64,000 nucleotides of DNA from Linanthus parryae (lineage: Eukaryota; Streptophyta; Magnoliopsida; Ericales; Polemoniaceae), in the NCBI GenBank assembly GCA_023055425.1, contig JALGPY010000004.1, positions 20,297,718 to 20,361,717 of the forward strand, given 5' to 3'. This document shows positions 1 to 11,707 of the stretch, piece by piece (the first letter of the stretch is position 1; the number at the start of each line of letters is the position of its first letter). The translations under genes were made by a program, and so were the position numbers. The notes under the pieces were generated by a model, which was not told where the DNA came from, ran no database searches, and was given only the letters and a program-made list of their open reading frames with translations.

Positions 1-329
1 CAAATATATGGTGTGCAAGGCAAGTAGTCATGATGGGTCATTAGCATGCCTAATAATAGGTAATTATGGGTCTACTTCCCCCACTACACTAGGTGTACAT
101 GCAAGAAAAACAATACGGAAACAATACTCTTCCACATACAAGAAATACGTATATACCAAAATCGCACTTCATACTTCTTCATACTTCATAGCAAATGAGA
201 AGTGGTCAATATTGAAACTATAGGGGACAATATGAAATTCCACGTCCCAACTTAATTAACCCAAAAATCATATTATAAGGTCATAAACTAACTCCAAATA
301 ATGCTTAGATGGGTTTAATTATGCGGGAT
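1..329. other. Left edge, nothing recognised
   Basis: This AT-rich stretch has no protein motif or repeat boundary that I recognise. It begins where the integrase of the neighbouring Athila-type relic stops being readable. It may be eroded continuation of that element or a later insertion. Confidence 0.3.
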
Positions 330-359
330 GTCACAGTCTACAGCCAACGAGTTGTCTAA

Positions 360-1224
360 AGTTCTCATAGAAGATGGGAAAGGCCCCATAAATACAATTC
401 CACATACATCAAAGGGTTCATCCTATTCACATAAATTCAATGGAAGCTCATTATTTTGCAAAGTATCCCCAATTCGCTGGCAACGATTATCAACCGGCGC
501 AACGACCTGACAATCTTTAAATACCGTAGGCCAGTAAAAGACCATATTATAGTACCTTGTGAGCAATGCGATGTCTGCTGAAATGACCCCCACACTGTCT
601 TGAGTGACTCTGCAGAATAACCTGCAAAATTTCATGGCACAGAATCCATCTTCTGATTTTGTTTTCGACTCCGTGATTGAACAAAAATGGGTCGTACCGA
701 AAATATTACTGACATTCAAATATGAGTCTCCTTAGCTGCAGTGGGGTTAAGTTCGAATGAAGTGCTCCACTTACCAATAAATTAGCTATGTCATAGTACC
801 ACGGCTTCTCAATATCTATTGCCATAATGTGTTCATCTAGAGAAGTCTCCTGAATTGCTTCCAGATCTACATCAGGATTTACAAGACTGGAAAGATGACT
901 GGCCGCAATAATCTCGACTCCCTTTATGTCCCTGATTTCAACATCAAATTCCTGGATCAATATAACCCATCTCAATAGTGTTTGCTTTTCACCCATCTTA
1001 TCTAGTAAGTACTTTAGGGTGCCTTGATTAGTGAACACGATCAAAATCAACCAAACCAAGACGGAGCTTGTCAAGGGAAAACAAGACTTCTGATTAATCC
1101 TTCTTCGTATTTTCATTATTAATATGTGCATCATTGAGTACCCTTCTGGCATAGTAAATAACGTTGAATAACTTATCCTTCCTGAGGCCCAAGACTGCAC
1201 CAAGTACATAGTCGTTGGCATCAC
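360..1224 (-). pseudogene. Athila RNase H end and integrase N-terminus, broken
   Basis: In life this would degrade RNA in the RNA-DNA hybrid and then insert the cDNA. Around 960-880 the minus strand reads EFDVEIRD and SHLSSL, the usual end of the gypsy RNase H. Around 560-440 it reads FYWPTVFKD and a CQRIGD stretch, the zinc-binding N-terminal part of integrase. At about 390 the core begins with GIVFMGPFPSS, where the first catalytic Asp appears to be replaced by Val. Frames change near 710, and the core is lost after about 360. It cannot encode an active integrase. Confidence 0.65.
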
Positions 1225-1227
1225 ACA

Positions 1228-2240
1228 TTAATCAAAACGGTAATGACCTGTTTGTAGTAGTGATAACGGAAATGTTGTGAGATTCTCCTTCGTCATATCA
1301 AATTCTATCTTGAAAGCTTTATCAAAGACAAGTGAATCGTATTTTCTCTGTAGGTTATAGAGAGGTTTCGTGATTTCAGAAAAATATTTAATGAACCTTC
1401 TGTAAAGTCCCACATGGCCTAGAAAATTTTTGATCACATTAAGTGTCGTTGGATATGGCAGTTGTTTTATCACCTCGATCTTGGCTCTTTCGAATTCTAG
1501 ACCCTTGCTAGAAATCTTATATCCCGGTACTACACCAGTTGTTACCATAAAATGGCACTTCTCCTAGTTGAACACTAAATTAGCGTTTTTCTATCAGAGC
1601 AGTACTCGTCCTTGGTGATGAATGAAGTCTTCGAACAATCCCCAGAATATGAAAAATCATCCTTAAATACGTCCATAAGTTTCTTGATCATGTTTGAAAA
1701 GATTTTCACCATGCATCGCTGGAATGGGGCTGGAGGATTACTTAGTCCGAACTGCATGCGACAGAATGCGAATGTGCCATATTGAAAAGTTGAAGTGGTC
1801 TTCTCCTGATCCTCTGGTATAAGTTTAATCTGATTGTACCCAGAGTATCCATCCATGAAATAGTAATATGCATTGTGTGCCAGCCGATCTAGAATATAGT
1901 CCATAAACGGTAACGTGATCCTTGTTACCTCGATCAGATTCCCATAATCCATGCAGATGGGCCAGCCTGTGACCGTCCGCTGTGCAATCTATTATTGCTT
2001 TTGATTCTGTACAACTGCCATACCCCCTGTTTAAGCACACACATGAAAAGAATAGTGCACCTGTTGTCTGAGATAGGGTAGATAATTCTTGCCTCTAGCT
2101 ACTTCATGACCTCTTTAAACACCACATCCTTTATATTTGGATTCGGTCTCCTCTGTGCATAAATCACCGGCTTCTTGCATTCTTAAATAATGATCATGTG
2201 CATGATGTATGAAGGGCTTATCCTTTAATATATGCAATCG
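1228..2240 (-). pseudogene. Athila reverse transcriptase, broken
   Basis: This stretch corresponds to the gypsy reverse transcriptase that copies the element RNA in virus-like particles. On the minus strand, WTIA near 2235 starts the domain. FMDGYSGYNQI (near 1845) and YGTFAFCRMQFGL (near 1760) are fingers/palm motifs. The catalytic box reads VFKDDFSY (near 1665), where Athila relatives usually have FMDDF. The thumb/connection reads HVGLYRRFIKYFSEITKPL near 1400. There are frameshifts near 2225, 1955 and 1550. The order and spacing fit Athila; activity is excluded by the breaks. Confidence 0.7.
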
Positions 2241-2428
2241 TCCATTCAATTGCCTCTTTATGCTCCCGCAGTACCTCCAACAATTGTCCATCCTGTTCTT
2301 GTGATAAAGGGAAGAAAAAATTATGGGAAATTTATTATTATCACCAATATCTGCGTACCTGATGGAGACTTGAGTGATGGAACCAGCGAAAGTTTCTTCT
2401 CTCCTTCCTCGAGCAGCCTTAAGGTGGT

Positions 2429-3372
2429 CTAGCCCTCAAGTATCGTGATCGTATCTTCCTGGGCACCCTTCTCAGCCTCCCCATTTATTCTGTCGATTTC
2501 TTCCCAAAACTTCCATAATTCATCTGTTTCTAGGCCATCTTCGACTATTTCCAAATTGAAACAATCCCCATGCTCATAGTAATTTGGAAGTTGTACGGAC
2601 TTGAAGAGATTGATATTCACATTCTCTCTGTTAATTTTCATTGATAGTTCACTGATTTTTACAATTGATAATGGTCTCTCTAGTGCCAGTGGTATGCCCA
2701 GAACAAGTGACACCTCTATAGCTTCAATATCAAGAATCACAATATCCGTCTAATAATTAAATCTCAAAACTTGACAAGAATGTCATCAATAACTCCATAC
2801 GCAGGTTTCACTGACCTGTCAGCCATCTGCAGCATAATTCTGGTAGGTCTGGGTTCACCGACCCGTAAACTCTGGAAAATTGTCAATGAAATCAGATTGA
2901 TGCTGGCCCAGATCACACAGTGCATTGCCTGTTTATGCATTACACATGGTTACTGGGATGACGATACTTCCCGGTTCCTTCTTCTTGTTTGGTAACTCAC
3001 TCTTCACACAGTTACTCACTTCTGATGTCAAGTTCACTATCTCAAAGTCGCTCATCCGCCTCCCTCCACACAAAATGTCCTTCAGACCAATGCCTCAGCA
3101 AAAGGTATGTTGATCTTCCGCTATTCGAACATCTCAAGAAACTTGTCGCAGTCTTCCCTATCATCCCTCTTCCGTGTCCATAAAGGATATGGTACCTCTT
3201 TTGAGATAGGAACCATTTCAGATACATCCTTTTCGTCATGCCTTCCATCCTTCCAGACCGGTCCCTTTGTTTGGGGGCTTATGATGGGTGATTTCTCGCA
3301 GTCAAATATCTCATGCTCAGCAGCTTTGGACTTATCAGCATGGGCATGGATGGGATGTGGTTGATCCTGCAA
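2429..3372 (-). pseudogene. Athila gag C-terminus and aspartic protease, broken
   Basis: On the minus strand, a lysine-rich region near 3160 (KFLEMFEQ, then INIPFAEAL) is the linker before protease in Athila polyproteins. A degenerate ALCDLG near 2915 is the protease active-site region. The end of the domain reads VSLVLGIPLALERPL near 2700, equivalent to the usual LILGRPFLATG block. The last 100 residues form one open frame, with stops and shifts upstream. The family assignment rests on these motifs and on the position between gag and RT. Confidence 0.6.
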
Positions 3373-4734
3373 TTGTAGTCTGCTTCAAGTGGTGATTGCA
3401 TAGACCTGAGCACGTGGATTTTTAACAATGGTTGAAAGTAAATTCTTGGTGCTCGTTCTATATGTTGTTGTGCCTTCTGCCCGACTTGAACTCCCAGTGC
3501 ATGCAACATAGTTTTGGTAGTTTGTAAATGTGTTGCAATTGTATTTATGAATGTGGCAATCTGTGTAAACTGCGCGGTAAAGTTGTTTTCATGGTTTGAA
3601 TCATAGCTCTCAACTCAGCTATTACGTTAATTGGTTGGACAGGTTGTGCCTGTTGTTCGAGTGGCTTACGCTGGAATTCTGGTGCATAAACAGTGGCTGT
3701 AGGATCACCATAGCGGAATCCGGGATTGTCTATTGTTCCTGGTTTGTTGTGTAAAATTAGCGTCTTCCGTCCTCAGCTCATTCATGGATGCATCCAAATC
3801 TTGTTCATCGTCTGCTGCTGCCGCCTTCCTATCATTGTAAACTTCTTTGACCAAATATGTAACTACTTTGGTCATATTTTCAATTCGAACATCGAACACT
3901 AGTTCGACCAAGTCTGCGATCCTCATTTAATCAAACTGACAAGTATATTTATTGGATAATTGCTTCTCATAGCTTCCATCGTTGTCAACATTACAGAGAA
4001 AGTTTCCACCCCGCCAATTCTGTGTGCACTTTTGCGATATAAGGCATTGTAGCATACTTGTAGGATCTCTAGGTCTCCAAAATCGTGATTAGGGCACTTC
4101 TTGACAAATTCATCACAAAATCCCAGGCTTCAACCACAGTCTCTGCATTGCCATCTTGAGCAAAAGAATAGTATCATCTTGAGAAGAAGAGTAGAATTTG
4201 CCGAAAAATACCATAACACAATGATCATGTATTATGATGGACCTATGTGCTTTGGATTCCAGTCAGTTCTTCACCACACCTTTCAATCAGTAGGGGAATA
4301 GTATCATCTCAGGGCTCTTCTCCAGCATACCGGAGTTTGCTGTAGTAGCTGTCGAATTTCCCAGTAAAATCTTATGGATCTTCATCTGGTCTGCTATTGA
4401 ATGAAAACTGTTTCTATAAAGTAAGGATGGTGGAGGGATTGATATCTAAGTGCTAAACATCTATTTATATCATAACGATCGCTGGCTCGTGTCTTGCGGT
4501 GGGACTCTCAAAATTTTCCACCAATGCCCTTCCCATTATTTAATTATCCTCTGGTGTTCACCGCAGCAATCAGTTTTCTATCAACTCCTCAATATACTGG
4601 TCCATCTGTGCTGGAGTGCGTTGTTTAGGTGGAAGGTCGACAATCATTATTAGCTTCAGTCTTTGGTTCTAATCTCTGAAAAGTTTTTCTGGGTCACCGA
4701 GTGGTTGCACCCATATGCGAGGTAATCTTGGCAT
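3373..4734 (-). pseudogene. Athila gag, broken
   Basis: Gag would build the particle shell. The start is placed at the ATG at 4734, about 110 bases downstream of the PBS, where the frame reads MPRLPRIWVQPLGDPE. Near 4125-4030 a frame reads CDEFVKKCPNHDFGD, matching the conserved gag block (usually KDLLRKCPHHG). Several stops and frameshifts follow. No CCHC zinc knuckle is visible, as is usual for Athila. Confidence 0.55.
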
Positions 4735-4843
4735 ACACTAAAATATCCGAAAAAAATATTTGATAACTGTGCAACAAACGAAAAATAAAAATAAAGGTAA
4801 AAGCTCTGATAATTATTTCTGATTACTGTATAAACAGTTACTG

Positions 4844-4861
4844 TCACCAGCAACGACACCA
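4844..4861 (-). promoter_or_regulatory. Primer binding site, tRNA-Asp-like
   Basis: The minus strand reads TGGTGTCGTTGCTGGTGA, a diverged version of the TGGCGCCGTTG type complementary to the 3' end of tRNA-Asp. It lies seven bases from the inner end of the LTR. Confidence 0.6.
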
Positions 4862-4868
4862 AAAAACT

Positions 4869-6202
4869 TGAGATAGATACTCTAGCGTGCTTAATCGCAA
4901 GTGTACAGACAAGTATTAAAGTAGAGTATTTAAGACTCGGAAGATTGCCATAAATAGAAAATTTTAGTTTTTCTTACACAATCATAACTAAACTAACAAA
5001 GTGTGAAAAAGAGGAGTAACTGATGATTCGATTGTCACTAAGCTACTTTAGAAAATGAAAGTTGTAAACGAAATATTTTTGTTAATGTTTTATTACCTCG
5101 GGTTGTAACTTTGGGTTTAAGCTACTAGGTTTCCCCTAGGGTTTCACCAACATTTCCAGTTTTATATGAAAACAAACAACAAGTTTATAGTTATTCCATG
5201 TAACCAGTAGTGTACTCTCCTTTCAGTCTCATATACAATGCCACATTCTTGCAGATTGTTGTGTCCTTTTGGTCCAGCTAAATCTGCAATCCCGCTCTAA
5301 GCCTTTTAGGGTTACAGAGGTCTCCTTTCGGTCTCACCCCAAACCTTTAAGAGTTGGTCTATACGCTCTTTGGCTAATACCTTGACTCTTTTCGCCTCTC
5401 GGTCTATCAGGGCTAGGTACTAAATCATTTCACCTATTTCTAACCCTTACAGGTCACTCTCTCGCACCAATGTTGTTCAGTAGCAATATTGTTTGATCAA
5501 TCCATTCATGCATGAAGTAAAGTTCAGAAGATAGAATAATAAATGAAACATCATCTGTCGTAGAAGTGGGCGTGATCTGGTCAGATTACCTGTGTTATTG
5601 AAAGAATAAGAACAAAACAAACGACACATGATTAACCTGTCCGGGGACCAGAGATGAGAGCCAGTTTGGGGTAAGAGCAAGGAAACGTATGTTATCTACA
5701 GGCGAGACAATGATGACTCAGCTGAGTGTCGTAGCTCCCGTATCTTTCGTCGATGGTTGTCTTCGTTCGTTATGAATGGGACATATCCTTTATATACATG
5801 CCATTAGAAGGACGTGGGTGAGCACACACGGTGGTAATGGAACCCATCGTGTCCACCAACGCCCACCTAATTGAACCGCTTGCGGCCCGTATATGGTGGG
5901 ATCGTGGTTCGAAATTCCGGGGACATGATAGTCTATTCGCGGGTCTCAAGATAGCATACCTGGGTAGCATGCAAGATTGGCTTCTCGCACGCGACAGTGT
6001 TTACCCAAGCCTCCAAGCTAGTCCCACCCCAAGTCCCATAAGCATAAAGCGCATATGCGAAGGACCCAACCTCGCAGTCCTTCACATACGCGTAGGCAAT
6101 GGATGCGTTTTGGTGCTATGCGGAGCACAACGGCTGCACACGTGTCCCTTTTGAGGGGCTCCACGTGGCTCATCAATGGTATTGCGGTTTAGGGTGTCTA
6201 CA
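4869..6202 (-). repeat. 5' LTR of the Athila-type element
   Basis: On the minus strand it begins TGTAGACACCC, a common start of plant gypsy LTRs, and ends with CTATCTCA next to the PBS spacer, giving TG...CA ends and 1334 bp. A TATA-like TATATAAAGG lies on the minus strand at about 5787-5796, about 410 bases into the LTR, so this is a plausible promoter. The outer border rests on the terminal motif only, because the partner LTR is outside the window. Confidence 0.55.
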
Positions 6203-6474
6203 TTAGCCCCCTTTTTGCACTTGGAGTTCGACGAGTGATATTCGAGGATAAAAACCCTAGCCCCCCAAGAATCATCTGGAACGCTATTTATGTCTTTTTT
6301 GAACAGATAGACTTTATCTCTCCTATGTCACTAATCGGTTTCAAATTCAAACTCATCCGACCGATGGGCTTGGAGCATTTTCTGAAGCGTCACGCCTTAA
6401 TGCCTCCGACACGTGTTCTCTTTGGACAGGAGAACTTCAAGTGATTGGACTCCTACGGATAACCGAGATAACTT

Positions 6475-6690
6475 TTACGGCAGTGATCGATCAATATATT
6501 GATGTTTGGCAGGGGAAAGTCGTCCATGAGACAAAACCCAATTAAATCCCTTAAATCCACGGCTGCCCATTCTTCTTGATTACGGGAAAAATGATGGCGA
6601 GCCACGTTGGATTGTGTTTCGGTTTGATGAATTTTGTGTTCAGTAACTTCTACGTATCTTCTTTGATCTTGAATCTAGCTCCAGTCAAAA
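6475..6690 (-). pseudogene. Fragment of a Tat/Ogre-like gypsy reverse transcriptase
   Basis: The minus strand encodes NPTWLAIIFPVIKKNGQPW followed, after stops, by a DDFPLPNINILID-like stretch. This is the N-terminal RT region of Tat-lineage gypsy elements (W-x-NIVPVKKKNG then DxFPLP). It has at least two stop codons and is cut off on both sides, by the Athila LTR at 6202 and by the SIRE-like LTR at 6770. The bases between 6203 and 6474 are probably part of the same relic, but I see no motif there. Confidence 0.5.
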
Positions 6691-6769
6691 ATTTCTCGTT
6701 TTCTGCATGATTGGCTTGACCTGTTCGTTGGTCTTGCTTCTGTGGCTTGGGCTTGTCTTCCAAACATTC

Positions 6770-7985
6770 TGAAGATTGTAATACAGATAACAAATACAAG
6801 AAAAATACTCTAGAAGGGGGGGGGGGGGGGTTGGATAGAGTATGGATAATTTTGCCAAAAGAGTGGATTTAAAATAATTTGAGAAGAACTTGAAGTGTTT
6901 CAAAACTTTGATCTCTATTTCAAGGCTTTGAAACCAAGACCGACAGTTTGAATATTACTGATAGCTTTCAATGCTTTGAAAAGCTTTCCAAAGCTTTGAA
7001 CTGAAACCTGTTTTGAAGAAGTTATGAAGACAAGTAGAGAACTGTTAATGCAAGACAATGAACACAGTGATTTGTTACGAAGATCGGTACCAAGTGACCT
7101 ACTCTCCGCATGAGAGATGTAATCCCTTTAGGATTTCAACAATTTCTTATTAATCATAAGCTAAGCCCAAGATATCACGCCAAGAGTATTGCCAAACTCT
7201 TTTCCACTCTTGTTCTCACTAACTTATGTAGTACCTGCTCTAGCTAACTGATTACAATAAGAATTCTCCGTTTGTTCTCTTGAAAAACCCACGAGAAAAA
7301 TGTTTAAATGATATAGCAAACGATATACAAATAAAGCTCCAAAATGAAGTACATTGTAAAAACAGTGAAGCAGTAAAGGTTGAAGTGTTCTTCGTGAAAA
7401 TGGAATTGATTGAGTGGATGAATTGATCTTCAGCAATGATTCTTGTCAATCCGTTGGAGAGTATGAATCTGTTTGAAATGATATGTGCTTCTCTATCTCT
7501 CTAAATCACTAGTTAGTCTGTAAATTTGAATTATAGACTATATAGGAAATTTCTAGCAGAAATCCCTAAAAATCTTCTGCAGAATCCTTGACTCTCGACA
7601 GCTATCTTCCAACGGCTAGCTGCTTGATTCTCTCAATAATTTTGATCTGGTCTTCAATTTGTAAGCTCAAGGAAAGAACAGATAACCTTCGATAATAGTA
7701 GTAATGAATCTGCATATATTGGTTTATGCATCTCTGTTAATAGGGAAACTTAGCTAAACCTGCAACACAGAGTTAGCTCACAATCCCTGCAGAATAAATT
7801 AGAAAAATGATGAGATCAAAGCAAGTTATAACACATAATTAGTTTGTCTTTCATCATACTATAAATCATGATTAAGTGAGGATATTAGAGAATGAATAGG
7901 AGGAAGAACACCCCTCAATTCATGCTGTGCAATTTCAAGGCTTTGAAACTAGTTTCAAGGCTTCGAAACCAACTATGAACTTACA
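6770..7985 (-). repeat. SIRE-like copia 3' LTR
   Basis: It starts TGAAGATTG and ends CTTACA on the plus strand, with the same internal landmarks as the LTRs at 26258 and 34159: CTCTAGAAGGGGGG near the left end, the CTAACTTATGTAGTACCTGCTC block near 7208, and paired TTTCAAGGCTTTGAAA motifs at both ends. A 13-base G run lies at about 6818. A polypurine tract read on the minus strand (CAAGGGGATAT) adjoins the right end, so this is the 3' LTR of a minus-strand element. Confidence 0.7.
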
Positions 7986-8672
7986 ATATCCCCTTGATGA
8001 AAGAAAAAACCAATAACTTTGTTTGAACTGTATTTCTCTTAAAGATAAACATTTGGAGCATAGTAGAAACAGTTATATAAGATCAGAATCAAATAATAGT
8101 AACAACAGTTATACTTACTTGATTCAAAATCAAACTAAATAACCCAAGCCATTAAGCAGTTCAAAAAAAAACCTAAAAAAAAACTTCCACATATCAAACC
8201 AGATCTCCCCACAACCACTAGATAATGTATCTAAATTTCTCTCCCTTTTTGACATGCATCTAAAAGTGAGAAAATGTAAGATCAACTTATATTGAAAACT
8301 TAAAAAAACTGAAAGAGTTTTGAAAGAGGATAGATGATTTGAAAGCTTTTCACATAGGTATCAAGGCTTTGAAAAGAAAGAAAGAAACAAATGCAAGATT
8401 GGCTTTGGATCTCCATCTGTCTTAGGTCTTTAAGCATTATTTTGGCCACTTTCTTCACCCTCTTCTTCCTCTTCTTGTTGATCTTTTTATTGTGCAACTT
8501 CTTCACCAGACTCATCACCCATATCATCATCCTCAAACACTTCTTCTGAGGTGACTATGGATGGAACCTTTCCTTTCTGTTTCCTCTTCTATAGAGCTTC
8601 TTGCAGTACCATCCCAGGGTCAATACTGTCTTCATTACCAGGTTCCTTATCTTCAGGAACCTTTCTACGAGT
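7986..8672 (-). mobile_element. 3' internal end of the SIRE-like element, with relic of the post-pol ORF
   Basis: This follows the LTR at 6770-7985 in the same element. A minus-strand frame ending with a TAA at 8430-8432 gives a strongly acidic tail (EVFEDDDMGDESGEE, a stop, then a run of Glu). It occupies the same position as the acid-tailed ORF at 27876-28516 in the complete relative. The rest is AT-rich untranslated sequence. The element is cut at 8673 by a copia LTR, and its other parts are missing. Confidence 0.5.
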
Positions 8673-8848
8673 TGTTGGAATATGCCCTAGAGGCATTCTA
8701 TTTCTTGTGACATTTATGGATTTACTATTCATTATGTTATCGATATGGAGATATGTTAACATGAATGACTTCCTTAGAATATAAATGTTATATTCTTAAA
8801 TATCCCTATTCGATTATATTGATCAACACGACATCAAATATAGACTAG

Positions 8849-9575
8849 GGCTGTAAACGAACCGAATCGAACCGAATACTGCTTGTTTGAGTTTGGCTCG
8901 TTTAAGTTGGCTACTAAACGAATCGAACACGAACTCGAGCCGAACAAAAAAAACCTTGTTTGAGTTCGGCTCGTTTAGGGCTCGAGTTATTCGTTGTTCG
9001 GCTAGCTCGTTTACGGGCTCGAATTCGGTTCGACGAACTTGTATTTCTCTTGGCTGAAAATGAAAATATATAATTCTTGAATTAAAATATCATGTGTTAG
9101 TAATTAAGATAAAATTCTTAAATGAAATAACTAGAATAAAATGTATTCGTATAGAAATATGATTTATTTGTGTTAATGATAGATTCAAAGCATCCAATTT
9201 TATTCTTATATAGTAAATAGTTATGGTACTATAAATTATAGAATCACCTTTTGAAATCCTAATTAAGAGGTCAAACTCCTATTATATAGAGATTCTACAC
9301 TAATTATGCATAATTTAAGAAATTACTCATAAAGAAGAAAAAATATTTTAATTGTTTCAAACTATATATACATATATACTACTACATATATACTACTAAT
9401 TTGTTCACGAACACTAACGAACGAGCTTCTTGTTCGGCTCGTGTTTGGCTCGTTTAGAGAGCGGACACATTTTCATGTTTGAGTTTGTTTTATTAATAAG
9501 TCGAATCAAACACGAACGAGTTTTTACCGAATCGAACGCGAGTTGTTCACGAACGGCTTGGTTCGTTTACATTCC
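8849..9575 (+). mobile_element. Non-autonomous DNA transposon (MITE-like) inside the LTR
   Basis: The ends are inverted repeats: GGCTGTAAACGAACCGAA at the left and, inverted, GGAATGTAAACGAACCAAG at the right, with further CGAAC/GTTCG-rich inverted blocks about 150 bases inward. A 12-base direct repeat AATATAGACTAG flanks it (8837-8848 and 9577-9588), and the empty site is recognisable in the related LTR at 50-51 kb. There is no transposase. The superfamily is uncertain: the long duplication suits a Mutator-like element better than hAT. Confidence 0.7.
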
Positions 9576-10320
9576 TAATATAGACTAGTATGGGGTTGGA
9601 TTGATATGGAGATATCACGATCCAACACATGGGTATGCATTAGGAGTAATGTCATACTGGATTGACCCACAACGAGAAGGCTTCATAAAGGTTATGTAAA
9701 GTCACAAGTGCTTCTCGTAGTGACAACGGTATTGTCATCATTAGAATTGAAATCCCTAGATCCTCTAGTTGTGGAATATTGTGTTTTGACATCGTCAAAC
9801 ACTACACCGTAACTGGGTAGTAATAAAGGCTTTAGTCAGGAACAATAAGGAAGCAAGCTTAGAGATGGTAGTGATGTAGATAGAATTTTTCCCTCCTACA
9901 TAACGGTAGCAAATATCCATGGGCCACTCGAGGGATGGTGCTTATAAAATGTCTGGCCAGACTCAGATAAACCAATATAGGATATTGATGTTATCTGCTT
10001 GGATAAGACTAATCCTAGGATCGAGAAACTATGGATTGGTTATACAAGTGTCACTTGTATGTCTCGTGTCCAATCCGGATATAGAGACGAAGGGATGATA
10101 CAATACTTGCACAAGGTTTGTCAAAGTGATGACTATTCCTATTAGTTGAGTGGCATGGATTTGCTAGTTACCGCTCCATGTTAGTAAATTGTTACCACAA
10201 ACTACGTATGAACCTATGGGTTCACACTCCATATGGATCAAACTAGACTTGAGAATTAATTAATATGATTAATTAAAAAGAAGTATCAAAACGCAACCAC
10301 TTTCAAACTTAGTAGGACTA

Positions 10321-10490
10321 ATTTGCAAGGTGGACTAATCCATGTATATACATGATTAGTTGTTGCAAGATGGACTAATTCATGTATGGACATGATTATG
10401 ACTAGTTTTGAAATAGAACTAATCCATGTATAGACATGATTAGGACTAGTTTGCAGAGGGAACTAATCCATGTAAGGACATGATTAGGAG
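10321..10490 (+). repeat. Four diverged tandem units in the LTR U3 region
   Basis: Four copies of ACTAATCCATGTA-n-ACATGATTA, each internally palindromic, are spaced about 40-48 bases apart just upstream of the TATA-like box. Repeats in this position are typical of plant copia enhancer elements. Function is inferred from location only. Confidence 0.6.
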
Positions 10491-10950
10491 GGGTAAAATG
10501 TAGTTAACAAGGAGCTGTTGGATTATATATATGAGCACTCCTAGATTATTCTTTAAACGTGTGTCATAATGGTTATAACACTAGGAAAGAAAAATGAAAG
10601 GAGAGAGAGCAAGAAAAGGTCTAGGCCGAGCCTAGACCCGTCTGCCCCCTACCCGTCGGCCAAAGGAGGCCGAGCCTCTTCTTGGTCTTCTTTGCGCAAT
10701 TCTTCTACTTACTTCTTCCACCGATTGCTAGAACACGAAGTGGAGGAATCTAGAGCTTGATCCTAGGAGTGGACAAGCCATAGAGACGTGAACACTTTTC
10801 ACGTGTGAAGTCATCACAGGAGAAGCCAAATGTATGTAGATACTAGAATCGTTTACTATCATTATGTGGTCTCTTCCTGTGATCCTTGGAGGGTCTTGAA
10901 CGGATTAATTATTGTTGATTCCGCTACGTATCCGTTATCAAAACCCTAAA

Positions 10951-11597
10951 GTGATATCAGAGCCACATTTCGTAGAGCATAACGTAGTTTATGTATTACG
11001 ATTTTGTTGTTTTATTATTTACCGCATAAAACGAACAAATTAAGCATATAAGATGCAATTTGGATATGATTAAACCAAAAAGACCTAATTTTAAATTGGA
11101 TGTAGGAATTAATTAGTTTGGTTCACATAGGATGTGAAAAAGTTTGGATCTAGGAGCTAGGGTTTGGGCACATGCTTGGAAAAGGTTTTTCAAACATAGA
11201 AACAACTAAACTTGGGAAACAAGGAAAGGAGTTGTTTTAGAAACAACTCCCTAAGGAGGATCGGCAGCCCTAAGGACCGCCCCCTTGCCTTGCCGCCCAA
11301 GCTAGGGAACGAACAAGGGCTCGGGCCGGCCTAGCGCGCGGCTCGGCCGCGCGTGGGGTCCGACCCACCGGCCCAAGGCCGTGCTTTGGTCCTTTTGGGT
11401 GGTTCGGTCATATTGATGGTGGATCTCTTGGACCGTTTTTGAACCTAGCACATCCTAAATCAATTAAAATTGACCAAGCGCGTTAAAATTGGATTTTAAC
11501 TGTTTATGTGCTTTTGCATGGTGATTGGATATGGCCTTAGATTGTGGTTTGTTGTGGATGTTTATTTTGTGGTTTGGTTTATGACCTGCGAGCTGAG
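10951..11597 (+). mobile_element. PBS and leader of the copia element starting at 8673
   Basis: TGATATCAGAGC at 10952-10963 is a one-base variant of the initiator tRNA-Met complement. The following leader aligns with the inverted leader at 55468-57140, including the CATAACGTAGTTTATGT stretch, a GC-rich block at 11270-11400, and the ACCTGCGAGCTGA motif at 11583-11596. The match stops at about 11597, and none of the gag-pol of this copy remains. Confidence 0.65.
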
Positions 11598-11598
11598 A

Positions 11599-11707
11599 AT
11601 TAAAAGAACTTCTCAAGGTCTCCAAATGACTAATTTGGGATCGTTAACTTAACTCAGAATTTTCCATGACTAATTTGGGACCTTTGACTTATTTCTTAGG
11701 TCTCCAA
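11599..11707 (+). other. Scrambled junction with templated filler
   Basis: Three short segments of the adjacent copia pol occur here a second time and in altered order: ATTAAAAGAACTTCTCAAGG (11599-11618 and 11708-11727), TCTCCAAAT (11619-11627 and 11701-11709), and GACTAATTTGGGA (11628-11640 and 11668-11680). This is what filler DNA at a repaired deletion junction looks like. Confidence 0.6.

Larger units (their letters stand above)
330..6202 (-). mobile_element. Athila-type Ty3/gypsy LTR retrotransposon, 5' two-thirds, decayed
   Basis: Read on the minus strand, the order is 5' LTR (6202-4869), tRNA-type PBS, gag, protease, RT, RNase H and the start of integrase. RT before integrase is the Ty3/gypsy order. 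The aspartic protease region, the RT entry motif (WTIA followed by a shifted ISPSYIMH) and the PBS resembling the 3' end of tRNA-Asp point to the Athila lineage. The reading frame is broken many times. Integrase is cut just after the expected first catalytic Asp, and the 3' LTR is not in the window. Confidence 0.75.
8673..10950 (+). repeat. 5' LTR of a copia element of the 50-58 kb family, with MITE inside
   Basis: It starts TGTTGGAATATGCCCTAGAG and ends AAAACCCTAAA immediately before a tRNA-Met-type PBS. The body matches the inverted LTRs at 50073-51502 and 57159-58588 at many points, for example the Gln/Leu-neutral block TGGGGTTGGATTGATATGG. Without the 727-bp insertion and its duplication it would be about 1.54 kb. 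A TATA-like ATTATATATATG lies near 10514. This is an older, diverged member of the same family in plus orientation. Confidence 0.75.
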
